Of a DNA stretch of 64,000 nucleotides, positions 1 to 11,500 are shown piece after piece. Position numbers and translations under genes: made by a program. The notes beneath the pieces are model-generated. The model was not told the DNA's origin, did no database searches, and saw only the letters and a program-made list of their open reading frames with translations. Numbering within the stretch: position 1 is the stretch's first letter; the number at the start of each line of letters is the position of its first letter. The stretch is from NCBI RefSeq assembly GCF_003144195.1, contig NW_020290075.1, positions 1 to 64,000 on the forward strand. The letters are read 5' to 3'. The stretch comes from Ceraceosorus guamensis. Lineage: Eukaryota > Basidiomycota > Exobasidiomycetes > Ceraceosorales > Ceraceosoraceae.

Positions 1-2206
1 GTCTGACACGCCATCTCGCCCCAAATCCTCCCCCCCTCCCGGCAAGCATGATTATCTCGTTGTAGCCCTCGCCTTGCAACTCGTCGGGTGCATTCCCGCG
101 CTATGCAATCCCAGCTACACTCCCTCTGAGCTCTCTCATCAGATCCGCATGATCCGCTCCAATCTCATCCTCAGCACCAACACGAGCAGCGGAGACAAGT
201 CCAGCGCCTTTTCCCAAGCTCAAAAGGCTGCTCGACTGGCAGCTTCGGAATCGGACGATGAGTTCAAGAAGCTGAAGAGCGAGCCGGTTGTGCTTGCGTG
301 GGAAGAGGGCCAGGGAAGCTGGCACGAGATTGCCGAGAAGGGCACCGAGCTGGGTGAAGCTGGCAGAGCAAAGGTCGAGGAGAGGAGCAAAGCTGTGCGC
401 ATACAAGATACAGCTGTGCTGTGTTTCAGGTGAGTCCGACCCAGCACATTCGCCATCCCTTCTTGATTGTGCGATGCTGAAATGTCATCATCCCCCCAAC
501 CCCACTCGCGTCATCGACCCTCGCATCCAGCTCTGGGACATCAGGCAAACCCAAGGGAGTCTGCTTGACGCACGAAAACTTGGTCAGCAATACGATTCAA
601 GCCACCTACCTGCTGCATGATCGGATGAACGAGCCGCTCATATCGCGCTGGTCGGATGACCCTTCTGCCTTCGAAGCGCGTTCGCAGACAGGGTGGTACG
701 ACACGGCTCACGAGCACGAGGCTGATACGCGAAAGAAGAATAAGCGCAAGAGTTTGGGAGAGAAGCTCAAAAGTATGCTCAGTCTCACAAAGAAGAGCGG
801 GAGCGCACAGGATGCAAATGACGAGTTCCATCAGGACGTCTTGCCACAATTTCACTGCTACGGTCTGCTCGTCAACCTCGTCGCCTTGCACACCGTGAGC
901 CGCACCTCGCGTCGGTGACTGACTCCAAAGCCGCAATGATGGCACGCCGAACTGATGTACCTGATCCTCATCTCGTCCAGGCGACGCCTCGCGTCATTCT
1001 GCCCCGCTTCGACTTGCACACTTTCCTCTCGGTGACGCAACAAAAGCAAGTCACATTCGCCTTTGTCGTACCTCCCATCTTGTTGGCCTTGGCAAAATCG
1101 CCGATAGTGGAAGAGTACGACGTGAAGAGCCTTTGGAGGGTCGCTTCGGGAGCTGCGAGCTTGCCCGACGAGCTCGTCAGCAAGGTGCACAAGCGATTAG
1201 GCCTCATTTGCACAGATGGTGAGCGCAAACGTACCAGTTTCTGGGACACCAGCAGCTCACCTGCCATTTTCCTTCTCGCTCGTTGCTCGCTAGGCTACGG
1301 TATGACAGAGAGTAAGTGCCAAGCCTTGTATTTCTCGGAATTGTCCATGTCTCACCATCGCTTCTTGCCTCTGAGCCGCAGTGAGCCCAATCATCGCCAT
1401 GCAGACGCTTTCCGACGTCGAGGCAGCTCCTGGATCCATCGGTGTGTTGGCGCCCAACACGCGCGCAATCTTGCTCGACGTCAATTCCGGCAGGGAGCTT
1501 TCGTCATCTAGCGACGCCTCGGCATCGTCACCCGAAGCGGCAGGCGAAGATCAGGGTCAAGAAGGAGAGCTTCTTTTGCACGGTCCTCAGATGATGGCTG
1601 GCTACCTTCACAACGACAAGGCCAACGAAGAAGCATTCGTGATCCGCAAGAACGACAAGGGAGAAGAGGAAAGATGGTTGAGGACGGGCGATGTGGTTAG
1701 GATAGATCAGCGCGGTTATGTATACATCAAGGACAGGACAAAGGATGTGATCAAAGCAAAGGGTTTCCAAGTCTCTCCTGCTGAGCTGGAAGGTAGGTAC
1801 ACACAAGAATGCATATGTCCGTCTGGTGTGCATGGGCTGATAGTCTTCCCTCACCATCGCTTGCGAAAAAGCCATCTTGTTCCGCGACGACAACATCGCG
1901 GATTGCGCAGTGGTCGGCGTGACCGATTCGGACGGCTCAGAAGCTCCGTGGGCGTTCATAGTTCGTCGATCGGAGGCTTCATCGCCCAGCGCTTCTTCTA
2001 CCCCTTCTCCCTCCACCGAAAGACCCCCTGCCACTAGGAACGACGAAGAGGCCGAAGAGCAGGAGAAGAAGGAAATTCTCAAGATGGTGAATCAGGAAGT
2101 CGCCGGATATAAGCGCATCAAGGGTGTCTCATTCGTCAAGGAGATACCCAAAAGTCAGGCCGGCAAGGTGCTCAGAAAGGACCTTAGAGGTCTGGTCAAG
2201 ATCTGA
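1..2206 (+). CDS. Acyl-CoA synthetase, 4-coumarate:CoA ligase-like (5' end outside window)
   Basis: AMP-forming ligase that would activate a carboxylic acid through an acyl-adenylate and load it on CoA. Frame is open from base 2, so the N-terminus lies left of the window. Exons read as <1-429, 531-894, 981-1218, 1294-1311, 1382-1792 and 1872-2206; all phases close. Seen in order: the family's N-terminal stretch around NPSYTPSEL, the P-loop-like SSGTSGKPKG with the following LTHENL, a GYGMTEMSP motif partly made by an 18-base micro-exon, TGD, the hinge region RTKDVIKAKGFQVSPAELE, and a C-terminal catalytic lysine context PKSQAGKVLRK. There is a low-complexity Ser/Pro insert just before the last 60 residues. 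4CL-like enzymes are often peroxisomal, but the C-terminus LVKI is not a classical SKL signal. Substrate cannot be told from sequence. Confidence 0.93.
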
Positions 2207-3474
2207 TGGGCTGCAAGATCTGCAGCGTGCTCACGAAGAGAGATGCGGAGGCGAGAGAGGCTCGAAGGGGCCTCGCGCTTTGCTGCCGCGCCGTTCCTTC
2301 TTGTCGCACCGAGCTTTTGGAGGTTTTGCGAGATGCGTCGGAATACTTCACCTTGATCTCCTCGTCTTTTACGCTTGTTGCGTCTCACTTTCCGTACCCT
2401 AAAGTCTCTGCGCATGGCGTTGCTATAATGTCCGAGCCCGCTACTATTGCGCCAATATCGCGATCGTGAATTACGGATTAGAATCATATACCACAGACAG
2501 ACTTACCGCATCTTCGCTTGCCCATACCATAGCATGTCCTGCACTCCCTCATCTCGAGAGGTTGACAAGAATTGCTGAATGAGCATGCGCCGATTCTAGG
2601 TTGACGAATCGTGAATCAAAATTGAGCTGTGCGGATGAGTCACGTGAGTGAGTCGGTAAGGTATCACGACGAGGGAGCTGGCTGAGCGCGCGCGCGCGTC
2701 CGCCGACGGACTGACGACTGACTGACTTGACTGCTTTTCGCGCCAGCCGAGCGATGTTCGTTCGCTGATGCATGGCTGCGATGAGCTGCTGATTACTTTT
2801 CACGCGATTAAGAGGGGTGAGTGTGAGCGCAACCGCGACCGCAACCGCGACCGCGACCGCGACCGCGGCGGATGCTTGAGGGATCGGAGAAGAGTCGCAG
2901 CAGAATGTCGAAGATGACGAATGAGTCGTGATCGAGCGATGGCAGGCAGGCAGGGATCGGCGGGACTTGCAGACTCATCAGACTCGTGACTGTTGTACCG
3001 ATGCAATTGGGACTCGCTTGGTTGGCTTGCTTCCTACAGCGAGCATCACAGTACACTCTGACTGACTCACGAATGCACGCTCGCTGACTCCAAATTGCAT
3101 GCCGTATTCGTGATTCCCAATTCTTCGGTGCCCTCGATCGAAGCATTTTGATTGGACTCACGATCTGATGCCCATCCATGCAACCGACGCGCACATCGTC
3201 ACTCTGACTTGGACTTGCGTGTCTCAATTAATGTGAAGTGGAAGCCACGCTGACGGACGCACATATAGCAGCAGGGGCCGTCTCACGCATGCATCAGCAT
3301 GGCCGCGCGCGGCGCCTAGCATTCTTGATTCATAATTGCTGCTGACTGCTGCTGCTGCTGCTGCTGGTCTGCGCGCATGCACTCGCGCGGTGAAGATGTG
3401 GTGACCGCGAAGGGACTCCTTTGCTGGGGGCGCGCGCGGCTGCTTGTCTGCATGCGCGCATATATGCGGCTTTT
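2207..3474. other. Intergenic, no gene seen
   Basis: Simple-sequence rich spacer. It contains a GAGTCACGTGAGTGAGTC E-box-like site near 2637-2654, a CCGCGA/CCGCAA hexamer array around 2829-2870, and CTG repeats near 3345-3366. No open frame here has recognisable protein content. Confidence 0.5.
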
Positions 3475-4012
3475 ATGCGCAACCGAGAAGGTCCTCAAAA
3501 TCTCAACCGCAAAAGGCCTTCTTCTTCGGCCCTCGCGCCCGCCTCTCCTTCTCCTTCGCTCCCTGATCCGGTGCCGTACGTCTTAGCGCACGGTGTTTAC
3601 GAGATTTTTCTTCTTGCCAAGGAACCGCGGTCAGTCAGAAAGAGTGCTTGTGTCGCAAATGAGACGCTGAATGTTGTCGAAGGGCTAGACCATATACACT
3701 GCCAGCTTGCCCACTCTGACCACGCTGAAATTTGCATAATGCCAGCCACTCTGCTGCTGGGTAATGCGGCCCATCAGGCACACGCGATGATGCTCTGACA
3801 AGATGCCCGAATCAACACGCATCGATCGCCCACCGCAAAACGAGATTCTCCGGCTGATGAAAAGAAGCAAAGTTGACTGTTGCGAATTGCTTTGCTCACT
3901 CACTGACTGCTGCTTGTCTGTAGACCTCCCTCACATCGTCGTTCAGCTTGCCTCTCGACTTACAACAGACACGCAGCATCAGTGCCCGCTCCGCAGCGAC
4001 GATCCCAACGGC

Positions 4013-4045
<33 letters not shown>

Positions 4046-4272
4046 TAGCGCAGGAACATCCCAGGCACAGTATCAGGTGAGTTTCATGATCATCAACAGC
4101 TAGGCCTTCGTCTGTCTTCCAGGCACAAGACGTGCACGACGACTTTGCCCAAAATTCGTTGCAAAGTTCCATCGGCGTTGCGCAAGCAGACGAGGACCTC
4201 TTTGTCACAGATATGCCGTCCTACCGCATGGCTTCGGCATACAGTCACGAGTCAAAATTCACAACGATTTGA
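3475..4272 (+). CDS. Small uncharacterised protein with poly-glutamine run
   Basis: Candidate gene of about 132 residues, exons 3475-3570, 3924-4076 and 4123-4272. The second intron (4077-4122, GTGAGT...TTCCAG) is convincing and joins two codon-like exons in phase; the first is weaker (donor GTGCCG, 353 bases, acceptor CTGTAG after a CTGAC branch-like site), so the first exon is tentative. The second exon carries a run of CAG codons giving poly-Q from 4014. The C-terminal exon is acidic and polar and ends in HESKFTTI followed by TGA. No domain recognised. It lies in the same direction as the ligase upstream and the ZIP transporter downstream. The CAG run also reads as poly-Ala in another frame, which I judge a shadow. 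Confidence 0.45.
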
Positions 4273-4760
4273 GAGTGCCCTGAAACAGGTGCGCGCTGGC
4301 TGTGTTTGATGGCGAATGTGAAGGTCGGTGCCGTGCAGCCAAAGGGCCGGCGTTGCTTTCGCTGCTCTTTGCGCTGAAGGGAGGGGATACACGCTTCTGC
4401 ATGTCTCCCCAATTTGCCGCGGCTGGTATCGGATGGGCAAGTGAGGTGTCTGCTGCAACGACATCTTGTACCGACGATGCCTGCGGCATCAGCACCGATG
4501 CGATGTGAGCCCTCGCGCATACACGATGCCGCGTGTGATGAGAGAGGGGGAGAGAGAGAGAGAGGTGTTCGCGACGCCTTGCTGATGCAGGCCACAGAGC
4601 ACTCAATGCACCTCCCTCGCCCATTTGGCCCTCTCCCGCCGTTCAAATCTGCCAGGCTGGGTCAAGAGCCACGCAGCCTCGCGAGTCTTGCAAAGCGTAC
4701 AAATACCTCGTCTGACCGACTGCCATCCCATTCACCCAATCATCCGAACAGCGTTCCCCT

Positions 4761-4813
<53 letters not shown>

Positions 4814-4888
4814 TTCCCGTATTCGGCTGTAGACCGCAAACGACGCGCCCAATCCCACCTTCCAGCACCCACCTTGCGTCGAGACAGT
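4273..4888. promoter_or_regulatory. ZIP transporter upstream region
   Basis: Contains a GAGAGAGA stretch near 4547-4564 and, 76 bases before the ATG, a pure C tract. The sequence CTTCCCGTATTCGGCTGTAG just after that tract resembles a 3' splice site, so an intron in the 5' untranslated leader is possible. Otherwise no gene seen. Confidence 0.4.
4762..4813. repeat. Pure poly-C tract, 52 bases
   Basis: An uninterrupted run of 52 C, preceded by CCCCTT and followed by TTCCC. The exact length may be unreliable, since homopolymers are error-prone in sequencing. Confidence 0.95.
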
Positions 4889-6098
4889 ATGGATGAGCCA
4901 GTCAACTGTAGTCCAAACCGGGAGGAGCCCTTTGAGGGGTCCATCGGTCTTCGCATCGGTGCCATCTTCATCATCCTCGTCACCTCTGCCGCCACCACCC
5001 TCTTCCCGGTCATCACCAGGAGATTGCCAAGAGCCCACGTGCCTGACAGTGTCTTCGACTTTGCCAGATACTTTGGCTCTGGTGTCATCATCGCCACCTC
5101 CTTCATCCACTTGTTGGCGCCTGGCACCGAAGAGCTCACTAGCCCTTGCTTGAACGCAAACTTTCAAGTGTACCCTTTCAGCTTTGCCTTTGCCATGATC
5201 GCCGCTTTGTGAGTTCGTCGCGGTAGGTCTCAGGCGGCACGCGTGTGCGGTGCTTGCTGACCCTTTTCTTCTTTTTTGAACCCCATCGCATTCCTCAGCA
5301 TGACCTTCTTCGTCGAGATCATGGCCTTCCGTTTCGGCTCCAAAAAGGCGGAACAGCTTGCGTACAATGGTCATGCTGGCGGGCATCATCATCCTGCAGA
5401 GCACGGTACTGTCCCACCCAACGTCACAGAGCCTCTTTCGGGATCGAGCGACGTGGAGAAGACGCACCAGCCCAAAGACGTTGGTCTCGGCTCTGACATT
5501 GAGGAGGTGGCCGTTCTTGACAAGGACGCCCCCTTGTCTGCTGCTGCGTCTCAGATCATTGGCGTACTCATCCTCGAGTTCGGTGTCATTTTCCGTGAGT
5601 GATTGCAGTCGCTCACCAGAAGCCGATCCATTCCTGACTTGCATTGCCGGTGTTGCCCCCACAGACTCTGTCATCATCGGCATTACCCTCGGCACCACTA
5701 CAGACTTCACCATCCTCTTCATTGTCATCATCTTCCACCAGATGTTTGAAGGTCTTGGTCTCGGATCTCGACTCGCCACTTTGCCCATCTCTAGAAAGTC
5801 GCTGATTCCATACATCGGCTGCATTGCGTACGCTTTGGTGACGCCCATCGGTCTGGCCATTGGACTGGGCGTGCGCACGACCTACAATGAAGACAGCGCT
5901 CGCGCCAATTACGTGACGGGCATCTTCGACAGCTTCTCTGCAGGAATTTTGATCTACACCGGTATGGTGCACTGCTTGGCTCACGACATGATCATGAACG
6001 ACAAGTTTAGGACCCTGCCAATGGGAAGGCTGCTCTTCAACATCTTCACCATGCTGCTCGGCGCTGGCCTGATGGCCCTTCTTGGTCGCTGGGCTTGA
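4889..6098 (+). CDS. ZIP family zinc/iron transporter (plasma-membrane type)
   Basis: Imports divalent metal, most likely zinc. Three exons, 4889-5208, 5299-5594 and 5665-6098, give about 349 residues, close to the family's usual size. Phases close at both introns, the second restoring FGVIFHSVIIG. Seen: an early membrane segment after the N-terminus, a second one with the motif SGVIIATSFIHLLAPG (histidine in the transport path), a histidine-containing loop AGGHHHPAEH between segments III and IV, HSVIIGITLG in segment IV, and HQMFEGLGLGSR in segment V, the signature metal-binding helix of ZIP proteins. The C-terminus ends GRWA as in fungal Zrt1/Zrt2 relatives. Zinc-responsive control is usual for the family, but no site was identified here. 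Confidence 0.95.
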
Positions 6099-7171
6099 CC
6101 GTCTGGTGCCGGCTGCAATTTCGGAGACGGGAGCGAGCTCGCTTCGTCTGGTTGCAGAGCTTTTGGTCTCCTGAAAAAGCCAGGGTTTGTGTCCCGCTGT
6201 TACTCTTCTTGCATCCAAGTCGCCATCGCTGGCGCTTTCTATTCTAGTGTACCATACCCGCCATTTCTTTACAGATGAACTCGATTCGTACTTGGCTCGA
6301 TCATTTGAACGATGACATAGATGTTGCTAAAGCCGCGCGAAGAGTGGGGTCACGACTGGCCGCTATCAGCAGAGGCATGAATTGAGAATGCGGTTCGTCT
6401 CAAAGGGCAAGAAGGCGAGAAGGCAGGACAGGACAGGACGACTGCAGGCTTCATGCCACAGCCCTCACCGGATCCTGCTAGACGACGAGTATCAAAATGA
6501 GCTTTTGCAGCGGCAGCGCCCAGCGGACTTACAAAAGGGTTTGACGAATGACAATAGAGGCGGAAGGAAGAGTGGAGGTTGCGAGCGGGCACGTCGCGAT
6601 CGAGTCGCGGCCCGCGTATCGAGATCTCGCACGACAGGCACGAGACGTGGCTTGCGGGGTACGCACATCCATCGTGCGGCGGTTCGTGCACCCATCATCA
6701 CAAGTGTTACTTTCGCCTGCAAGTACCGACAAGCTATGGGGACACTTTGAGCAAGACTCTGGACTGTCATCAGCCTTGCATGCTTAATGGCAACGTCGAG
6801 CTGCTCAACCATCAGCCCCTCCGTCTGACGTCTGAGAACGAGCAGCATCCCGCATCCACGCTTCTTCTCCGAGACGCATTCGCCGCGCTTCATCATCGCC
6901 TTGATGCTCACACGCACACAAGCCGGCACAGTCGTCCGCTTCCGCTGCTAATACCTTGAACCACAGTATTCCTAGCAAGAAGCTGCGAACCTACCTAGCA
7001 AGGCTGAGTCAAGGAAGAGCGTTGTCAGTCTCCTCCTCGAGGTGACTTACCGTGATTGGATCCTCAGAAGACTGCTCTCAGCAGCGTGTAGCTGGAGGAC
7101 ACAGCGGAATCGCTTATTCGTATCGAGAGCAACGCTTTGCAGCTTCGAAGTCGCAACCTTGCACCTCGGAC
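6099..7171. other. Intergenic spacer
   Basis: Carries the ZIP 3' region and the upstream region of the next gene. Open frames on both strands around 6350-6960 have no recognisable protein features and I see nothing else. Confidence 0.5.
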
Positions 7172-8250
7172 ATGTCCAACACACAGCCGCCTTCTCGAGT
7201 GACTGGCCTCACTGGCCCGTCGCAGCCGAGCACCACAGCCACTACTCAGCAAAGCAATGCTTGGACCGCTTCCGAGCTGGAAGATTCCGGCTCTGAGGAC
7301 GACTATGGATCCGACTCATCGTACGAGAAGGGGCAGGAGGAGGAAGAAGGGTCGAGGTTTGAAGAGCTTGGAGATGAGGTACTCAGCGGACGCGGCACGA
7401 ATATTGAGGTGCTCTCCCCAGAGGGGTTGCAGGCGCGAGGGGAAGAGCTCATGGCCAGGCATCAAGCCTTGGCAGATGGCAATGGCATTCCGACGCCCAT
7501 AAATACCGTATTGGACCTCCTGATCTGGTGCATGCCCTTCAGTAAGTCGTCTTCATGCTCTCTCTTGTACGTGCCTAGCACAGCTCACCCATGCCATTCG
7601 TCCTCATCAGCCTTCCTGTACCTTTTGCTGGACATCATGATTCAACAGCAATACGCCATGCATCCCACTTTCTTGATCGAGCTTGGCAGACTCTTGGGCA
7701 CAGCACCCAGTGAGTAGCAGGTCATGGCGATTGGGTTCATGCGCATCAAATCCAATCAGCTCAACTCTTCGCATCTTGATAAAAAGTCCTCGCTGTGTTC
7801 ATCTACTACAGTGAGTCAGAGAAACCGCAATCTTTGGAAAGCCCCGGCCACCCCCTCGCTGATACGAGACCGAGACCGTTCATCCTTCCTTTTCGAAGCG
7901 GCTATTCGAAGGATACGCACAACCCTCCAGGCAAGGCTGCTGGAAGGCTTCATCACGCTGCTTTCATTGGCGAGCGGAGTCGCGTTTCTGTGGGTGTACG
8001 CCAAGGCGAGTATCTGTACTGGCACAACGACACCTCGTTGCCTCTATTGGTTTCCCTTGCGCTGCTGACTCCAAATCAATGATCCCGACAGGCCCCGTAT
8101 ACTCAATCGACTCGTCAACTACCTCCTCTTGGGACAATATGGGTCTTCACCATCGTGAGACTGCCCCTTCCGCATGCTCTCGCTGCTCTAGCCATTGTTG
8201 CGGGCTGGACAAGGTATTCCGGTGTTTGGGATGCAATTGCAAGGAAATGA
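7172..8250 (+). CDS. Uncharacterised fungal multi-pass membrane protein
   Basis: Five exons, 7172-7541, 7611-7709, 7787-7810, 7899-8005 and 8092-8250, give about 252 residues with every phase closing. The first 85 residues are hydrophilic and acidic (Ser/Glu/Asp rich). Then follow hydrophobic segments: VLDLLIWCMPFTFLYLLLDIMI, a short one ending in VFIYYT, GFITLLSLASGVAFLWVYAK, and an ending segment around HALAALAIVAGWTRYSGVW. The family resembles a widespread fungal protein of unknown function (possibly the DUF7719 type; from memory, not checked). The fourth intron begins with GC instead of GT. The start is the first ATG in frame; a longer frame upstream has only a GTG. Gene order: same strand as ZIP, convergent with Byr4. 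Confidence 0.8.
8006..8091 (+). other. GC-AG intron
   Basis: The fourth intron of the membrane-protein gene has donor AAG|GCGAGT and acceptor CCCGACAG. Exon phase is 0 on both sides and the reading frame continues from WVYAK into APYTQS. AG|GC is the usual context of GC-AG introns. Confidence 0.75.
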
Positions 8251-8515
8251 CAGTGCAACGCGGTCGAGTGCCCAGCATCAGGTGCAACGAACGATGGATC
8301 ATTTGTGACATTGCAAGCACAAGAACAAGGGAGATGTGGTCGAGTCAAAGCCATCTAGAGAGCAACCAAGGCAGCTCAGAAGGGCGGCGGGCGATATAGG
8401 AAACTGTGCGTGTGAAAGCCCGCAGTGCAAACGCGATGGCCAAGTAATCTTGCGAAAGAAAGCGCCCGGGGGGTGTTCTTTCTTTGTTTTTTAACCTCAA
8501 TCGTCTGCTATGTAT

Positions 8516-11500
8516 TCACGACCGAGTCTGTGATGCCGGTGCATTGGGAGCATTTGCTTGTCTGGCCAGACGCTGCAGGAGGTACAGGTCCTCCTTGTTG
8601 GTGCGTGCGCTCTGAGCAGCAGATCTTCCCACTACACCGCGAGAGGTCCCGCCGCGCGTATTGGTTGACGAGAGTGTCGAAACGGGGGCGGAAGCAGATG
8701 GATAGAAACATCGTACCTCTGCGCGATGCCTCTTCTCCGCGTCGATTGACTCGCGCCAGAGCTCTGTGTGAACATATGTCTGCATGTCTTTTGGAGGGCA
8801 AGAATCGCCACGTTGGATCGCCCGGGCAATGTTTGAGTAGGTCTCTTTGCGAGAGCGCTGTGTTGCCCTGCTAGCGCTCACAGCACGGGCGCGCTGAATC
8901 GCCTCGTGCACTCCAGTCTGAGACAATGTGTCTGTGAGAGGCAGCAGAAGATCTGAAGAGCGCATGCGACGCGCAACACCTGCTTCTGAGGACGAGGATC
9001 CCGGGTTGCGTGCCCCCAACTGTCCTCCCATAGCTTCCTCCACGACATGACGAGGAAGTGCAGGCGAGATGCCCGCAAGTTTGATCGCCACGTCGGCGGT
9101 ACCGGGCTCGGATACGAGATCTAGGTCTTCGATCGAGTCATCTTCCAAATCAGCAAAGGGATCAGGCTCCTCCACACCGTCTGCGGGCACCCATTTCATG
9201 CTCTGAGCATCGAAGACCATGCTACCGACAACCTGAGGGCAATCCTTGTTCGTGGCTTTAGCGTGTCCGTGACCAGGGAGAAGCCCTGACGTAGAGGCTG
9301 CAGCAATCGCATGTGCTGATCGGTATGAAGGCGAGGCGATGGTGGGTGAACACAAGCGGCTTGCCCCAGCCCCGGCCGTTTGGTAGCTTGCCGGCATTTG
9401 CGTAATCAAAGCAGGTCGCGTGCTGCTGCTCAAAGCGTTCTCAAAATCCCTTAGCATGTTTTCGTTGCCTTCCCAGCAGCGTTTAACGCTATTCCACCGC
9501 ATGTTACCTATCACTCTGGGCGACCATGAGGCTCCACCCAAATTGCGTATCAATGTAGGAGATTGAGATGTCCTACTTCGCCTGCGGGTCGCACGAGCGC
9601 CCAGTGGTCGCTCGTGGTTCAATGGAGCGTTTGGTCCGCCCATTACAATGCCTCCTTGATGAGGGATGGAGTGACGTTGCCGCGCTGCCGACGGCTGCTT
9701 CTCAGACCACTGGCGAGCCAGGTCAGATATCAAGTCTGCAGTTGTTTTGGCCTTCAATGTCGCGTCCCGCGCACCGCCGCTGGAGGTATTGGAAGCCGAA
9801 CTGATCCGTCTCGGTCTGGCCGCAGCTACTGGGTCAGGTAAGCCGAGATTGGCTGTGAAATCGCCCGAATGAGGTCCTGCTGGCCCGAGGGCGCGCGGCC
9901 TCAGGTATCGATTCTCGTCTTCAGGATTGGTGGGAAGATCGTCAAAAGCATCGAGCTCATCGCCCGTGTATGCTCGCAATCTGGCCGGTCTCCGAAGCAT
10001 CCGAACTTTGCTAGACCTCTTTGGGGATGCTTCGCGCAGAGGAGCGGGAGCACTGGAGCTACTGCCGTATGCAACATTGCCCGGTGATCTATGCGCTAGC
10101 GTTACAGCTGCAGCCCAAGGGCTTGGAGCCTCGCTCGTGGGCAAGGACCCTTGAGACGTACTAGAGCCGGCGAGGGAGATCCCGGACGTCCCTTGCCTCG
10201 GACGAGGGGCAGACGTGGAAGCAGCAAAGCGACTTGCTGATGCTTTCGTGGGCAAGAAGTACGAAGGAGTGCTAGGTCTTGCAGGCGGCAGAGAATCTGA
10301 TCTCGTCGAGAGCGCAGCTGTTGCAAGCGCCGGGGGCTCGGTGGGAGCAGCAGATCGAGACGAAATAGCGGGTGGAGGAAATCCAGGCGACCTCTCATGA
10401 TTGCTGCGTGTCGATGAACTTGAATCGGCAGACTGCGTCCTCGACTGGTGACGCATGTGAGGCAAGCTGCGCTTTTGTGATAGCTGTGAAGATCTCTTGG
10501 GGCCAAATTCCCCCACATTACGGCTCATAAGGTTGAGTGCCGCCGGTGGAGGTCGGAGACCGTGAGTGGAGGGCCGGGCAGATGCAGAGCCAGGCGCGCC
10601 ACGCAGCTCGACTGCGCTCTTTTTAGGAGCGAGCGAGAGATTCCAGGGTCTCAAGACAGTCTGTGAAGGCCCTTTGCCCGTCGCGTGGCTGTAGGCTGAT
10701 GAAGCCCTGGGCGGCGAGGACTTTGACGTGGACAATGTGCTTCGACCGACGTGGGAGGGCAATGCAGGAGGTAGAGCAGAGATACGTGGCAACGCTTGGA
10801 CTTGCGGCACCGCGCCACCCGCATGGTCGGATGAATGCCGACTCGCCGCCACTCGGCGGGCTGCGGCAGACGACGATGGTCTTGGCTCACTTTCGGACCT
10901 GTGAGGCGCTGCAGGTACGTAGACCACTCCTCTTGTACCCGATGGAAGACGTTGGACCATTCTTGTACCGTAGCTCAGCGACTTTGCGTGTAAGCGACCC
11001 GAAGATAAGTCCATGTCGTCAGAGATGACAAGTCCTGAAGCAAAGTCGCGTTCGCTCTCTGTCGGGCTGAATGGCGAAGGAGGTCCAAAGACACCGGAAG
11101 CAGAAGCTGACGGACCGCGTTCTCTAGCATGCAGCACAGCCCGAAGTCGCTCATTGGCAGACACGGCTGTTTCTAAACTTTGACGCTGCTTGCCCTGGCG
11201 TTGCGCTGCGGTATCAGTGTCAAAGAGGCCTGCAGGCACCTCGAGACCCTCCAACAAGTCTTCGCCCTCGTCATCAGCGTCACTGTCTGGCGTCACCTTG
11301 GCTGACGGTCCCTCGCTCCCCAACTTTTGCGTAGGGGAACGCTGGCTACTAGGATAGTCTGTCTGCTCCGACTTTGCCGAGCTCCCAACCGACATGGAGT
11401 GCGGATGGTCGTCCCATAAATCGCTGGCCTTCTGTGTTGACACATTGCCATCGGGTTTCGTCAAAGCAGGGCTCAAATGTAATCGATCGAGTTGCGGACT

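Noticed and set aside
3803-4048. A frame ending in poly-alanine
   Set aside because: Reads the CAG repeat in another frame; the poly-Q frame continues across a good intron into a protein-like exon.
4643-5878. A 411-residue minus-strand frame across the ZIP gene, with poly-Gly
   Set aside because: It is the antisense shadow of the ZIP transporter and the poly-C tract; it shows no domain and the plus strand has a complete conserved gene.
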